In this document: positions 1 to 7,484 of the stretch, one piece after another
How the letters are laid out: each line of letters opens with the position of its first letter
How positions within the stretch are numbered: position 1 is the first letter of the stretch
Assembly: GCA_024408695.1 (NCBI GenBank)
Contig: JAKSUU010000004.1
Coordinates: 1-15,465, forward strand
DNA from: Coriobacteriales bacterium
GTDB taxonomy: Bacteria > Actinomycetota > Coriobacteriia > Coriobacteriales > QAMH01
DNA length: 15,465 nucleotides
Direction of reading: 5' to 3'
Made by a program: the position numbers and the translations under genes
The notes under the pieces: model-generated
Told to the model about the DNA's origin: nothing
Seen by the model: only the letters and a program-made list of their open reading frames with translations
The model's database searches: none

Positions 1-47
1 GCAATGCTTGTGTTTTTGACGGCACCATCTAGATTATTTATGTATTA

Positions 48-3000
48 TTATTCGTTATAAAACTTCTCTAACTTTTCTAGATGTTCAAAACGTGCGTTTG
101 CTTCAGCTTCTGCATCTTTAAAGAGAGCTTTTGCGCGCTTTGGAAAACTGCGAGTAAGGCTGCTATACCGAGCTTCGCCAAGTAAGAACTCTTGATATTT
201 GCCGTTTGGGGCTTTTGAATCAAGACTGAACTTTTTGCCTTCTTCGCCAGCAGGATTATAGCGGAACAAGTTCCAATAACCAGTTTGAACAGCCTTTTTC
301 ATCTCTGTCTGGCAATTAACCATACCACCTTTAATAGAATGCATTTCGCATGGGCTGTAAGCAACAATTAAAGATGGACCGTTATAACTTTCGGCCTCTT
401 TAATTGCCTTAATGGTTTGGTTCATATTTGCACCCATTGCCACCTGAGCAACGTATACATAACCATATTGCATTGCGATTTCGCTGAGTGATTTCTTTTT
501 GACTTCTTTACCAGCTGCAGCAAATTGAGCAACCTGTCCAATATTTGAAGCTTTTGAAGACTGCCCACCAGTGTTGGAATAGACTTCTGTATCGAAAACA
601 AAGACGTTAACATCTTGACCACTTGCAAGTACATGGTCTAAGCCGCCGTAGCCAATATCGTATGCCCAACCATCGCCACCTAGAATCCAATAGCTTTTTT
701 TGTTGAGCATTTTTGCATCGTCTAAGATTGCCTGTGCGAGCTTAGCTTTTTCTTTTGATTTAGATTTAAGAACTGGTTTTAGTGCCTGTGCATATTCAGC
801 AGCTGCTTTATCATTTGCTTCACCATCATCAAAAGTTCTTAGCCACTTTTTAGCTGCCTTTTGCAGGTTTGCACCATTTGCAGGCATTTCTAAAAGTTGG
901 TTTGTAAGGTCGACCAAGCGAAGTCTAACTGCTTCATGGCCATACATCATACCAAGACCGTGTTCTGCATTGTCTTCAAATAATGAATTTGACCAGGCAG
1001 GCCCGCGTCCTTCGGCATCCTTTGCAAATGGAGATGTAGCAGCGGGACCACCCCAAATGCTCGAACAACCTGTTGCATTGGAGATGAACATGCGATCGCC
1101 AAAAAGCTGAGTAAGCAATTTAGCATATGCGGTTTCGGCACAACCGGCGCAGCTTCCACTAAATTCAAGTAGTGGTTTTTTGAACTGAGAACCTTTTACT
1201 GTAGCTGTGTCAAATTCTTCCTTGTCTGTAACCTTTGCATTTGCCCAATCAAATGCCTTTTGGGCCTGTTTGCCTTCTTTAAATGGAACCATTTCTAGGC
1301 ATTTAGAAGGACATTGATTTACACAAACACCACAACCAAGACAGTCATAAGAACTTATTGTGAGAGTATATTTATAGGATTTCTTTGTTTTGCCCTTAGC
1401 GTCTGCAACTTGCATATCTGCCGGAGCCGCCTTTGCTTCTTTTGCATCTAGCAAGTATGGACGAATTGCCGCATGTGGACAAACAAGTGAACAATTGTTG
1501 CACTGTATACATTTTTCTGCATTCCATTTTGGAACATTAACGGCAACGCCGCGCTTTTCATAAGCAGCTGCTCCTGTTTCAAATTGACCAGTAGCATAAT
1601 CTTTAAATGCAGAAACCCTAAGATCGTTTCCTTGCATCAAAGAGATTGGTTGCATGACCTCGCCAACCATTTTAACGAGTTTTTCATCACCTTTAAGTGC
1701 TCGTTGAGTCTTTTTACCTGTTGCCTTGCCCCAATCTGCAGGAACATCAATCTTTGTAAGAGAATCAGCGCCAATTTCAATTGCCTTGTGATTCATAGCA
1801 ACAATATCTGCGCCTTTTTTGCTATAAGACTTTGTTGCAGCATCTTTCATGTATTTAATTGCTTTATCGCGTGGCAAAATATTAGCAAGAGCAAAAAATG
1901 CACTTTGTAAAATTGTATTTGTGCGTTTGCCCATACCAATTTGAGCGGCAAGATCAATCGCATTAATTGTGTAAAGCTTAATTTTGTTTTCGTAAATAAA
2001 TTTTTTGCTTGAGGCACTAAGATTCTTTTCAAGTTCACGCATGTTCCACTGGCAGTTAATTAATAGTGTGCCACCCTTCTTCAAGTCTTTAACAATTGGA
2101 AAATCTTTGGTAATATATGCTGGATTATGACAAGCAATAAAATCAGCCTTATTAATATAATAAGGGCTCTTGATTGGATTATCACCAAAGCGCAAATGTG
2201 AAACAGTTACGCCACCTGTTTTTTTGGAGTCGTATTGGAAATATGCTTGAACATATTTATCTGTATGGTCACCAATAATTTTGATGGAATTTTTGTTGGC
2301 ACCAACCGTACCATCACCACCGAGACCCCAGAACTTGCACTCAATTGTGCCTTTTGCAGAGGTAATTGGAGCATTTTCAAGATCTGGTAAAGAAAGGCAG
2401 CTAAGATCATCATCGATACCAATTGTAAATTCGCGAGCTGGTTTTGCCTTTTTAAGTTCTTTGTAAACAGCAAAAACACTAGCAGGAGGAGTGTCCTTGC
2501 TACCAAGACCATAACGTCCACCGATTACTGTAATGCCACTGCGACCAGCTTCAACTAGTGCACTAACAACATCCATATAAAGAGGTTCGCCAATTGAACC
2601 GGGTTCTTTTGTGCGATCTAAAACAGCAATCTTTTTGACGCTCTTAGGTAAAACATCTACAAAATGTTTAATTGAGAACGGACGATAAAGGCGAACCTTA
2701 ACAAGCCCAACCTTTTGACCATGAGCATTAAGATAATCAACGACTTCTTCAGCAACATCACAAATGCTACCCATTGCAACAATAACACGGTCTGCATCCT
2801 TTGCACCGTAGTAGTTGAAAAGTTGATAGTTTGTACCAAGTTTTTTGTTAACTTTTTGCATGTAGCCATCAACAACATCTGCGATTTTATCATAATGCAG
2901 ATTACAGGCTTCGCGATGTTGAAAGAATGTATCATCATTTTCATGGCTCCCGCGCATAGTAGGAGAATTTGGATTAAGTGCGTTATCACGAAACGCTTGG

Positions 3001-3599
3001 ACTGCCTTCATATCGCACATTTGCTTAAGATCGCGATAATCCCAAGCTTGAATCTTTTGAATTTCGTGGGAAGTTCTAAAACCATCGAAAAAGTTTAAGA
3101 AAGGAATTTTTGCTTTGATTGCACTAAGGTGAGCAACTGCACCAAGATCCATAACCTCTTGAACATTGCTTTCGGCAAGCATTGCAAAACCTGTTTGACG
3201 ACATGCCATAACATCACTATGATCGCCAAAAATATTAAGTGCATGCGTGGCCACGCAACGCGCACTTACGTGAAAAACACCAGGTAGTTGCTCTGCAGCA
3301 ATTTTATACATATTTGGAATCATAAGCAAAAGACCTTGCGATGCGGTGTATGTAGTTGTAAGAGCACCAGTTGCAAGTGAACCGTGAACCGTGCCGGCAG
3401 CACCACCCTCGCTTTGCATTTCGACAACTTTAACGGGGCGTCCAAAAATATTTTCTTTACCTGCAGCAGCCCATTGGTCTACGTAATCGGCCATAGGGCT
3501 TGATGGAGTAATAGGATAAATACCTGCAACCTCTGTAAATGCATAACTAACATATGCAGCAGCGGTATTTCCATCCATGGTTTTTGTGATTCTTTTCAT
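48..3599 (-). CDS. nifJ: Pyruvate:ferredoxin (flavodoxin) oxidoreductase, single-chain form
   Basis: Cytoplasmic enzyme that oxidises pyruvate with CoA to acetyl-CoA and CO2 and passes electrons to ferredoxin or flavodoxin; a central step of anaerobic fermentation. At 1183 residues it has the usual length of the fused, homodimeric form. The N-terminal pyruvate-binding region carries YPITPSSPMADYVDQW. A two-cluster ferredoxin domain is visible as CIQCNNCSLVCP (about residue 695) and CLGCGVCVNQCP (about 755). Cysteines of the third cluster appear in GSCAGC (about 816) and NATGCSS. The thiamine-diphosphate site is seen in GGDGWAYDIGYGG (about 973) and YSNTGGQSS (about 1003). The ATG start follows a GAGAGGAAT ribosome binding site. 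The gene is monocistronic as far as visible and diverges from the MATE gene. All cofactor motifs are intact. Identification is near certain; nifJ is the generic symbol (also called por or pfo) and does not imply nitrogen fixation. Confidence 0.97.
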   Translation of the reverse strand: MKRITKTMDGNTAAAYVSYAFTEVAGIYPITPSSPMADYVDQWAAAGKENIFGRPVKVVEMQSEGGAAGTVHGSLATGALTTTYTASQGLLLMIPNMYKIAAEQLPGVFHVSARCVATHALNIFGDHSDVMACRQTGFAMLAESNVQEVMDLGAVAHLSAIKAKIPFLNFFDGFRTSHEIQKIQAWDYRDLKQMCDMKAVQAFRDNALNPNSPTMRGSHENDDTFFQHREACNLHYDKIADVVDGYMQKVNKKLGTNYQLFNYYGAKDADRVIVAMGSICDVAEEVVDYLNAHGQKVGLVKVRLYRPFSIKHFVDVLPKSVKKIAVLDRTKEPGSIGEPLYMDVVSALVEAGRSGITVIGGRYGLGSKDTPPASVFAVYKELKKAKPAREFTIGIDDDLSCLSLPDLENAPITSAKGTIECKFWGLGGDGTVGANKNSIKIIGDHTDKYVQAYFQYDSKKTGGVTVSHLRFGDNPIKSPYYINKADFIACHNPAYITKDFPIVKDLKKGGTLLINCQWNMRELEKNLSASSKKFIYENKIKLYTINAIDLAAQIGMGKRTNTILQSAFFALANILPRDKAIKYMKDAATKSYSKKGADIVAMNHKAIEIGADSLTKIDVPADWGKATGKKTQRALKGDEKLVKMVGEVMQPISLMQGNDLRVSAFKDYATGQFETGAAAYEKRGVAVNVPKWNAEKCIQCNNCSLVCPHAAIRPYLLDAKEAKAAPADMQVADAKGKTKKSYKYTLTISSYDCLGCGVCVNQCPSKCLEMVPFKEGKQAQKAFDWANAKVTDKEEFDTATVKGSQFKKPLLEFSGSCAGCAETAYAKLLTQLFGDRMFISNATGCSSIWGGPAATSPFAKDAEGRGPAWSNSLFEDNAEHGLGMMYGHEAVRLRLVDLTNQLLEMPANGANLQKAAKKWLRTFDDGEANDKAAAEYAQALKPVLKSKSKEKAKLAQAILDDAKMLNKKSYWILGGDGWAYDIGYGGLDHVLASGQDVNVFVFDTEVYSNTGGQSSKASNIGQVAQFAAAGKEVKKKSLSEIAMQYGYVYVAQVAMGANMNQTIKAIKEAESYNGPSLIVAYSPCEMHSIKGGMVNCQTEMKKAVQTGYWNLFRYNPAGEEGKKFSLDSKAPNGKYQEFLLGEARYSSLTRSFPKRAKALFKDAEAEANARFEHLEKLEKFYNE

Positions 3600-3620
3600 G
3601 ATATTCCTCTCGAATTGATC

Positions 3621-3650
3621 ATTGTATATATTTTAGTGCAGAAATTTCAA
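3621..3650 (-). promoter_or_regulatory. Predicted promoter of the pyruvate:ferredoxin oxidoreductase gene
   Basis: On the minus strand TTGAAA (plus 3645-3650) is followed after 18 bases by TACAAT (plus 3621-3626); an overlapping TATACA gives a 16-base spacer. Transcription would start about 15 bases before the ATG, leaving room for the ribosome binding site. Motif inspection only. Confidence 0.55.
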
Positions 3651-3677
3651 AAAGTCATAAATGCTATTTTCTTTTAG

Positions 3678-3732
3678 GTGTAGGGCACTGAGCTGGCACC
3701 CACAAGTTAAATAACTAATTTTTGTCCTACAC
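3678..3732. repeat. Inverted repeat in the divergent nifJ/MATE promoter region
   Basis: GTGTAGG (3678-3684) is matched by CCTACAC (3726-3732) across a 41-base interval. The right arm ends 5 bases before the extended -10 element of the MATE gene. Inside lie a smaller imperfect hairpin, TGT(A)GGG/CCCACA (3679-3704), and a short palindrome, AGTTA-AA-TAACT (3705-3716). It could be an operator pair or a remnant of the palindromic repeats seen elsewhere in the window. Function is unknown. Confidence 0.35.
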
Positions 3733-3737
3733 ATTTC

Positions 3738-3746
3738 TGCTATAAT
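3738..3746 (+). promoter_or_regulatory. Extended -10 promoter of the MATE transporter gene
   Basis: TG-C-TATAAT is a perfect extended -10 element; no good -35 box lies at the proper distance (TTGTCC at 3722 is only 13 bases away). The start site would be near 3753, about 20 bases before the ATG. Confidence 0.6.
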
Positions 3747-3772
3747 AAAACCGTCCATTAAACACTAATAAA

Positions 3773-5167
3773 ATGAAGCAAAAAGCATACGATTTATCAC
3801 AACATTTTAGCGCAGGCAAAATTTTACGATTTACGGGCCCAGCAATGCTTACAATTCTGGTTGTCTCGATCTACGAGGTCATCGATGGTTTTTATATCTC
3901 AAACTTTGTAGGCGAAACGGCCTTTGCCGCCATTAACATAATTTTTCCTTACTTAATGATTCTGGGCACATTTGGTGTAATGCTTGGCTTTGGCGGAAGC
4001 GCACTTATAGGCAAATTACGTGGAGAAGGGCGCAAAGATTATGCTAACCGAGTGTTTAGCATGGTCGTGCTTGTTGCATTTTTAATGGGTGTTGCGCTTG
4101 CTATTGTTGGGTTTTTTACTATGAAGCCCGTTGCACTTGTTTTGGGTGCCGAAGAAGGCGAAATGGCAGACATCGCAACTCTATTTGGTTGCATTTGTAT
4201 GATTTCGCTACCTGGTTATATTTTGCAATTTGCATTTAGTGTCCTGTTTTCCACAGCAGGTAAGCCCAGCATGGCCTTGTATATTTCGCTTATAAGCGCT
4301 GCGGCGATTATTACACTTGATACTATTTTAGTAGGAACGCTTCATATGGGGATTGTGGGTGCTGGTATTGCAACAATTGTATGCGAATATATCGGCGGCC
4401 TTGTTCCTTTTGTTTATTTTTTGCGTAAGAATACTTCACACCTGCGCCTCGTTAAACCGGTTTGGGATATTCGTGCGCTTGGAAAATCCTTTACAAATGG
4501 ATTAAGCGAATTTACGCTTGAAGTTGCGGACAGCTTAATTGTTATGCTTTACAACTATCAGTTAATGGTTTATTTAGGTGAGGATGGCGTTGCTGCCTTT
4601 GGAGTTTTAGAGTATGTGTTCTACCTGTTTGCTTCGGTTTTGATTGGCTATGCAAACGGTATTCAACCACTGCTTAGTTATCAATACGGTGCTCAAAAAG
4701 ATAAAGAAATTACATACTTGTTTAGTTTTAGTGTTGCATTCAATTTTATTTGTGGTCTGCTTATGTTATTTATCACTCAATTAAGTGCACCGCTGCTTGC
4801 AAGCATTTTTGTTAGCTACGACCAGCAACTATACGATTTAACTGTTCACGCATTTCGAATATACACGATTGCATTTTCCTTGATTGGCTTTAACATTTTT
4901 GCCTCTGGCTATTTTGCTGCGCTAAACAATGGTATTGCTGCGGCCATTTTGGCATTTGTTAAAACTTTCATTTTTGAAGTGTTGGCTGTATTCTTGTTGC
5001 CTATGGCATTTGGAAGCGATGGCATATGGGCATCAATTATTGTTGCCGAGGCCTACGGCGTTATAATGGCTATTTTCTTCTTTGTCTTTTTCAAGAAAAA
5101 ATACTATTGCAGGTTTGATTTTAGACTGCTAAAGGCAGGGTTTAAATCGCAGAAGCTTTTACAGTAA
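3773..5167 (+). CDS. MATE-family multidrug/metabolite efflux transporter
   Basis: Integral inner-membrane protein of 464 residues, the usual MATE length, with about twelve hydrophobic segments. Family hallmarks near the N-terminus are the first helix LTILVVSIYEVIDGFYISNF, which carries acidic residues, and the stretch LGFGGSALIGKLRGEGRKDYA (residues 71-91), typical of MATE helix 2 and the following loop. A second, weaker copy of the fold begins near the middle, as expected for two six-helix halves. MATE proteins use Na+ or H+ gradients to export cationic drugs or metabolites; the substrate cannot be told here. The ATG at 3773 has no recognisable Shine-Dalgarno sequence in its roughly 20-base leader, and no other nearby start is better. 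The gene stands alone, divergent from nifJ and convergent with the zinc-ribbon gene 65 bases downstream. Confidence 0.92.
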   Translation: MKQKAYDLSQHFSAGKILRFTGPAMLTILVVSIYEVIDGFYISNFVGETAFAAINIIFPYLMILGTFGVMLGFGGSALIGKLRGEGRKDYANRVFSMVVLVAFLMGVALAIVGFFTMKPVALVLGAEEGEMADIATLFGCICMISLPGYILQFAFSVLFSTAGKPSMALYISLISAAAIITLDTILVGTLHMGIVGAGIATIVCEYIGGLVPFVYFLRKNTSHLRLVKPVWDIRALGKSFTNGLSEFTLEVADSLIVMLYNYQLMVYLGEDGVAAFGVLEYVFYLFASVLIGYANGIQPLLSYQYGAQKDKEITYLFSFSVAFNFICGLLMLFITQLSAPLLASIFVSYDQQLYDLTVHAFRIYTIAFSLIGFNIFASGYFAALNNGIAAAILAFVKTFIFEVLAVFLLPMAFGSDGIWASIIVAEAYGVIMAIFFFVFFKKKYYCRFDFRLLKAGFKSQKLLQ

Positions 5168-5217
5168 ATAAAATATAGCTCAACGCGAACCCACATAGTC
5201 AAAATATGAAATTTTTC

Positions 5218-5235
5218 TAAACTAAAAATAGTTTA
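5218..5235. terminator. Weak hairpin between convergent genes
   Basis: TAAACTA and TAGTTTA form a 7-base stem around AAAA. It overlaps the stop codon of the minus-strand zinc-ribbon gene. No T-run follows on either strand, so terminator function for the MATE gene or its neighbour is only possible. Confidence 0.25.
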
Positions 5236-5700
5236 AATTACAGGTCTTTGGCCGTTTTCGTCGAGCGGAATGCTGTCTTGTAAGGCTTTACGCTTTGCAT
5301 TTTCTTCTTTTTTTTTCGTACGCGCCTGCCTTTTTGTTGCTCTTTTGTCTTTAAAACTTTGCCAGGCTTTTTTTCTTCTTTGCCTTTTTATTTGCCTAAC
5401 TTTTTCTTTTTGTCGATTATAGATTTCTTCGCTTTCTTGCGCTTCTTGATAACTAACATCCCAAACGAATGCGCAGTCTTGACAGATTGCTTCTTTATAA
5501 CTGTGATTAACAATTTTTTGTCTTCGAGGTTTAATAACAAACCAAATTAGTGCAAAGAAAGTAAAAAATATCCACTTTATGGGCACCCACCACCAGCCGA
5601 TCAAAGCCCACCACAAGCAACCATAATTATCGTTTACAAGTTGGCTTTGGTGAACAACTTGAACGCTTACATTTGTTGATTTACATCTAGGACATTGCAT
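5233..5700 (-). CDS. Small membrane protein with a split zinc ribbon and a basic tail
   Basis: Protein of 155 residues. It opens with the zinc knuckle CPRC (C3, C6), followed by a Trp-rich double hydrophobic segment (about residues 28-39 and 42-56). A second knuckle, CQDC (C73, C76), follows in a context typical of zinc ribbons (CxDCxxxW). The four cysteines can form one zinc ribbon only if the hydrophobic part makes a hairpin that brings both knuckles to the same side of the membrane. Residues 95-140 are a Lys/Arg-rich, probably helical or coiled-coil stretch, consistent with a cytoplasmic, nucleic-acid-binding or unstructured tail. Similar zinc-ribbon/membrane proteins are widespread in Gram-positive bacteria and phages, with unknown function. 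The ATG lies 6 bases downstream of a good -10 element, so the transcript is probably leaderless. Confidence 0.8.
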   Translation of the reverse strand: MQCPRCKSTNVSVQVVHQSQLVNDNYGCLWWALIGWWWVPIKWIFFTFFALIWFVIKPRRQKIVNHSYKEAICQDCAFVWDVSYQEAQESEEIYNRQKEKVRQIKRQRRKKAWQSFKDKRATKRQARTKKKEENAKRKALQDSIPLDENGQRPVI

Positions 5701-5706
5701 ACAAGT

Positions 5707-5715
5707 ATTTTACCA
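5707..5715 (-). promoter_or_regulatory. Extended -10 promoter giving a probably leaderless transcript
   Basis: On the minus strand TG-G-TAAAAT ends six bases before the ATG of the zinc-ribbon gene. A start site 7 bases past the -10 element falls on the A of the start codon. No Shine-Dalgarno sequence is present. The 8-base palindrome GAACGTTC (5718-5725) lies just upstream in the spacer position. Confidence 0.55.
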
Positions 5716-5847
5716 GGGAACGTTCTTTAAATTTTTAAAATTAATAAATCAAAAAATTTTTTCTATAGAGACCAAAAATTTACCTTTTATAAAGAAATCA
5801 GCATAGTATAGCGATAAAAAAATACTTTAATTTTAAAAGTGCATATT
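5716..5847. other. AT-rich divergent intergenic region
   Basis: This region separates the zinc-ribbon gene from the kinase operon. It contains the palindrome GAACGTTC (5718-5725), the self-complementary run AAAAAATTTTTT (5751-5762) and a stretch GAGACCAAAAATTT (5768-5781). The last resembles CAGACCAAATTTTT upstream of the esterase gene (about 12310). No gene or structured RNA is seen. Confidence 0.4.
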
Positions 5848-5856
5848 TGCTAAAAT
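5848..5856 (+). promoter_or_regulatory. Extended -10 promoter of the kinase-aldolase-GtrA-aminotransferase operon
   Basis: TG-C-TAAAAT is an extended -10 element; a weak TTTAAT (5826-5831) lies 19 bases upstream of the hexamer. The start site would be near 5863, giving a leader of about 22 bases before the ATG at 5885. No other promoter is apparent inside the operon. Confidence 0.5.
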
Positions 5857-5884
5857 TAATATGTAATAGAAAGTACAAAATCAC

Positions 5885-7477
5885 ATGTCTTATGTTATCG
5901 CATATGATATTGGAACTACCGGCGTAAAAGCCTGTATATTTTCTATTGAATCCCAACTTACACTTATAAACAGTTCTTATGAATCTTACAATTTATATGT
6001 TCAAGATAGTGGTGAAGCCGAACAAGATGCAGACGAATGGTGGCAGGCAATTTGCAAAAGCACCAAGGCGCTTATGCAAAACGTTGACATTGCACCAGAA
6101 CAAATTGATGCTATAAGCTTTTGCTCTCAAATGCAAGGGCTCGTTTTGGTTGACGAAAAATGCAATGCCCTTAGGCGTCCAATGAGCTATATGGATCAAC
6201 GCGCCACAAAAACCATGGATGCAAACTCAGGCGCAGGTATAAAAATTTCTGGCATTTCTGCAGGCAAACTCGCTAAATGCCTTAGTAACACAATGGCTGC
6301 ACCCACTAGCGTAAAAGATCCCCTGTGGAAATACCTTTGGGTGAAAGAAAACGAACCAGAAATTTTTGAAAAAACTCACAAATGGCTTGATGTAAAAGAA
6401 TATCTTATTGCACGTGCAACAGGAAAATGCATAATGACCTGGGACAGTGCCTATGCTACCTTTCTTTATAAAACCAAAGGCGACAACTGGTGTTGGTGTG
6501 ACACACTCTGTGATTCGTTTGGTGTCAACAAAAATCACCTTGCAGATGTTGTGCCCTGTTGTGCAGAAATCGGCAACTTAAGTGAGCGCGCTGCAACAGA
6601 ACTTGGCCTTACTACTTCTACAAAAGTTTTTGGTGGTGGTGGAGACGCAACGCTTATTGGCATTGGTGCAGGGTGCACCCAACCCACACAAACTCATATT
6701 TATTCTGGCACATCTGGCTGGGTTTCAACTATTTGCGCAGAACAACACGTTGATTTATCTAGCATGATAGCCGCAATCGTTGGAGCCGAAAGTGGCATTT
6801 ACAACTATTTTGCAGAAATGGAAACCGCAGGCAAATGCTTTGAATGGGTAAAGGACCATCTTGCACTTGATGAAATCAATGTCTATCTAAATAAGCAAAC
6901 TATTCTTGAAAGCGAAGAAGCAGAATATCTAAGTCTTTATGATTACTTGAGTAATACAATTAAGCAGGTGCCACCAGGTTGCAATGGTCTTATTTTTACG
7001 CCTTGGCTTCACGGAAATCGTTGCCCTTTTGAAGATCCAAACGCCGCAGGTATGTTTTTCAACATCAAACTAAACACCGGCAAAACCGAAATGATTCGCG
7101 CCGTTCTTGAAGGTATTTGTTTTCATCTTAATTGGATGTTAGAATGCCAAAAGAAAAAAATAAAAGTAAGTGATACAATTCGTTTTGCTGGTGGCGGTGC
7201 ACTTTCTAGTGAAACATGTCAAATGCTTGCAGATATTACTGGCCACACAATCGAAACCGTAGAACATTCGCAAGATGTGGGCGCATGCGGGGCAGCGATT
7301 ATCGCAGCAGTCGGCCTTGGCCTTTTTCCTTCGGTTCAAAGCGCTGGGCAAATAATTCCTGCAAAAAAACAATATAAACCAAACCCAAATAATGCAGCAA
7401 TATATCAAAAAAATTATAAAGTTTACAAGCAACTTTACAAAAACAATAAAAAACTTTTCGAGATTTTAAATGATTAG
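5885..7477 (+). CDS. FGGY-family carbohydrate kinase
   Basis: ATP-dependent cytoplasmic kinase for a sugar, ketose or polyol. The 530-residue chain begins with the FGGY phosphate-binding loop YDIGTTGVKA (residues 7-16). The centre has GGGGDATLIGIGAG (250-263), where D254 is the expected catalytic base, then HIYSGTSGW. The C-terminal ATPase half has the adenosine motif FAGGGALSSETCQMLADITG (434-453) and DVGACGAAIIAAVGLG (464-479). The pattern is closest to xylulokinase-like members, but the chain is slightly longer than the usual 480-510 residues and the substrate is not predictable. It is the first gene of a four-gene operon; the aldolase start lies 7 bases past its stop. A kinase next to a class II aldolase suggests that it phosphorylates a ketose that is then split to dihydroxyacetone phosphate and an aldehyde, as in fuculose or rhamnulose use (inference). 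Its ribosome binding site is weak. Confidence 0.88.
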   Translation: MSYVIAYDIGTTGVKACIFSIESQLTLINSSYESYNLYVQDSGEAEQDADEWWQAICKSTKALMQNVDIAPEQIDAISFCSQMQGLVLVDEKCNALRRPMSYMDQRATKTMDANSGAGIKISGISAGKLAKCLSNTMAAPTSVKDPLWKYLWVKENEPEIFEKTHKWLDVKEYLIARATGKCIMTWDSAYATFLYKTKGDNWCWCDTLCDSFGVNKNHLADVVPCCAEIGNLSERAATELGLTTSTKVFGGGGDATLIGIGAGCTQPTQTHIYSGTSGWVSTICAEQHVDLSSMIAAIVGAESGIYNYFAEMETAGKCFEWVKDHLALDEINVYLNKQTILESEEAEYLSLYDYLSNTIKQVPPGCNGLIFTPWLHGNRCPFEDPNAAGMFFNIKLNTGKTEMIRAVLEGICFHLNWMLECQKKKIKVSDTIRFAGGGALSSETCQMLADITGHTIETVEHSQDVGACGAAIIAAVGLGLFPSVQSAGQIIPAKKQYKPNPNNAAIYQKNYKVYKQLYKNNKKLFEILND

Positions 7478-7481
7478 GAGG
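7476..7481 (+). promoter_or_regulatory. Ribosome binding site that fixes the aldolase start
   Basis: AGGAGG overlaps the stop codon of the kinase and lies 3 bases before ATG 7485. An earlier in-frame ATG at 7470 would overlap the kinase by 8 bases and has no ribosome binding site, so 7485 is preferred despite the short spacing. Confidence 0.6.
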
Positions 7482-7484
7482 AAT

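Noticed and set aside
1..32. Plus-strand reading frame ending in VFDGTI and TAG at 30-32, possibly the end of a gene entering from the left
   Set aside because: Only nine codons are visible, another frame is open through 60, and there is no terminator or other support.
700..1110. Long plus-strand reading frame inside the oxidoreductase gene
   Set aside because: It overlaps the fully conserved nifJ coding sequence on the other strand, has no ribosome binding site, and its product has no family features.
5718..5725. GAACGTTC as a LexA-type SOS box
   Set aside because: Gram-positive and actinobacterial LexA sites have GAAC and GTTC separated by about four bases; here they are directly joined, as expected from a chance palindrome.
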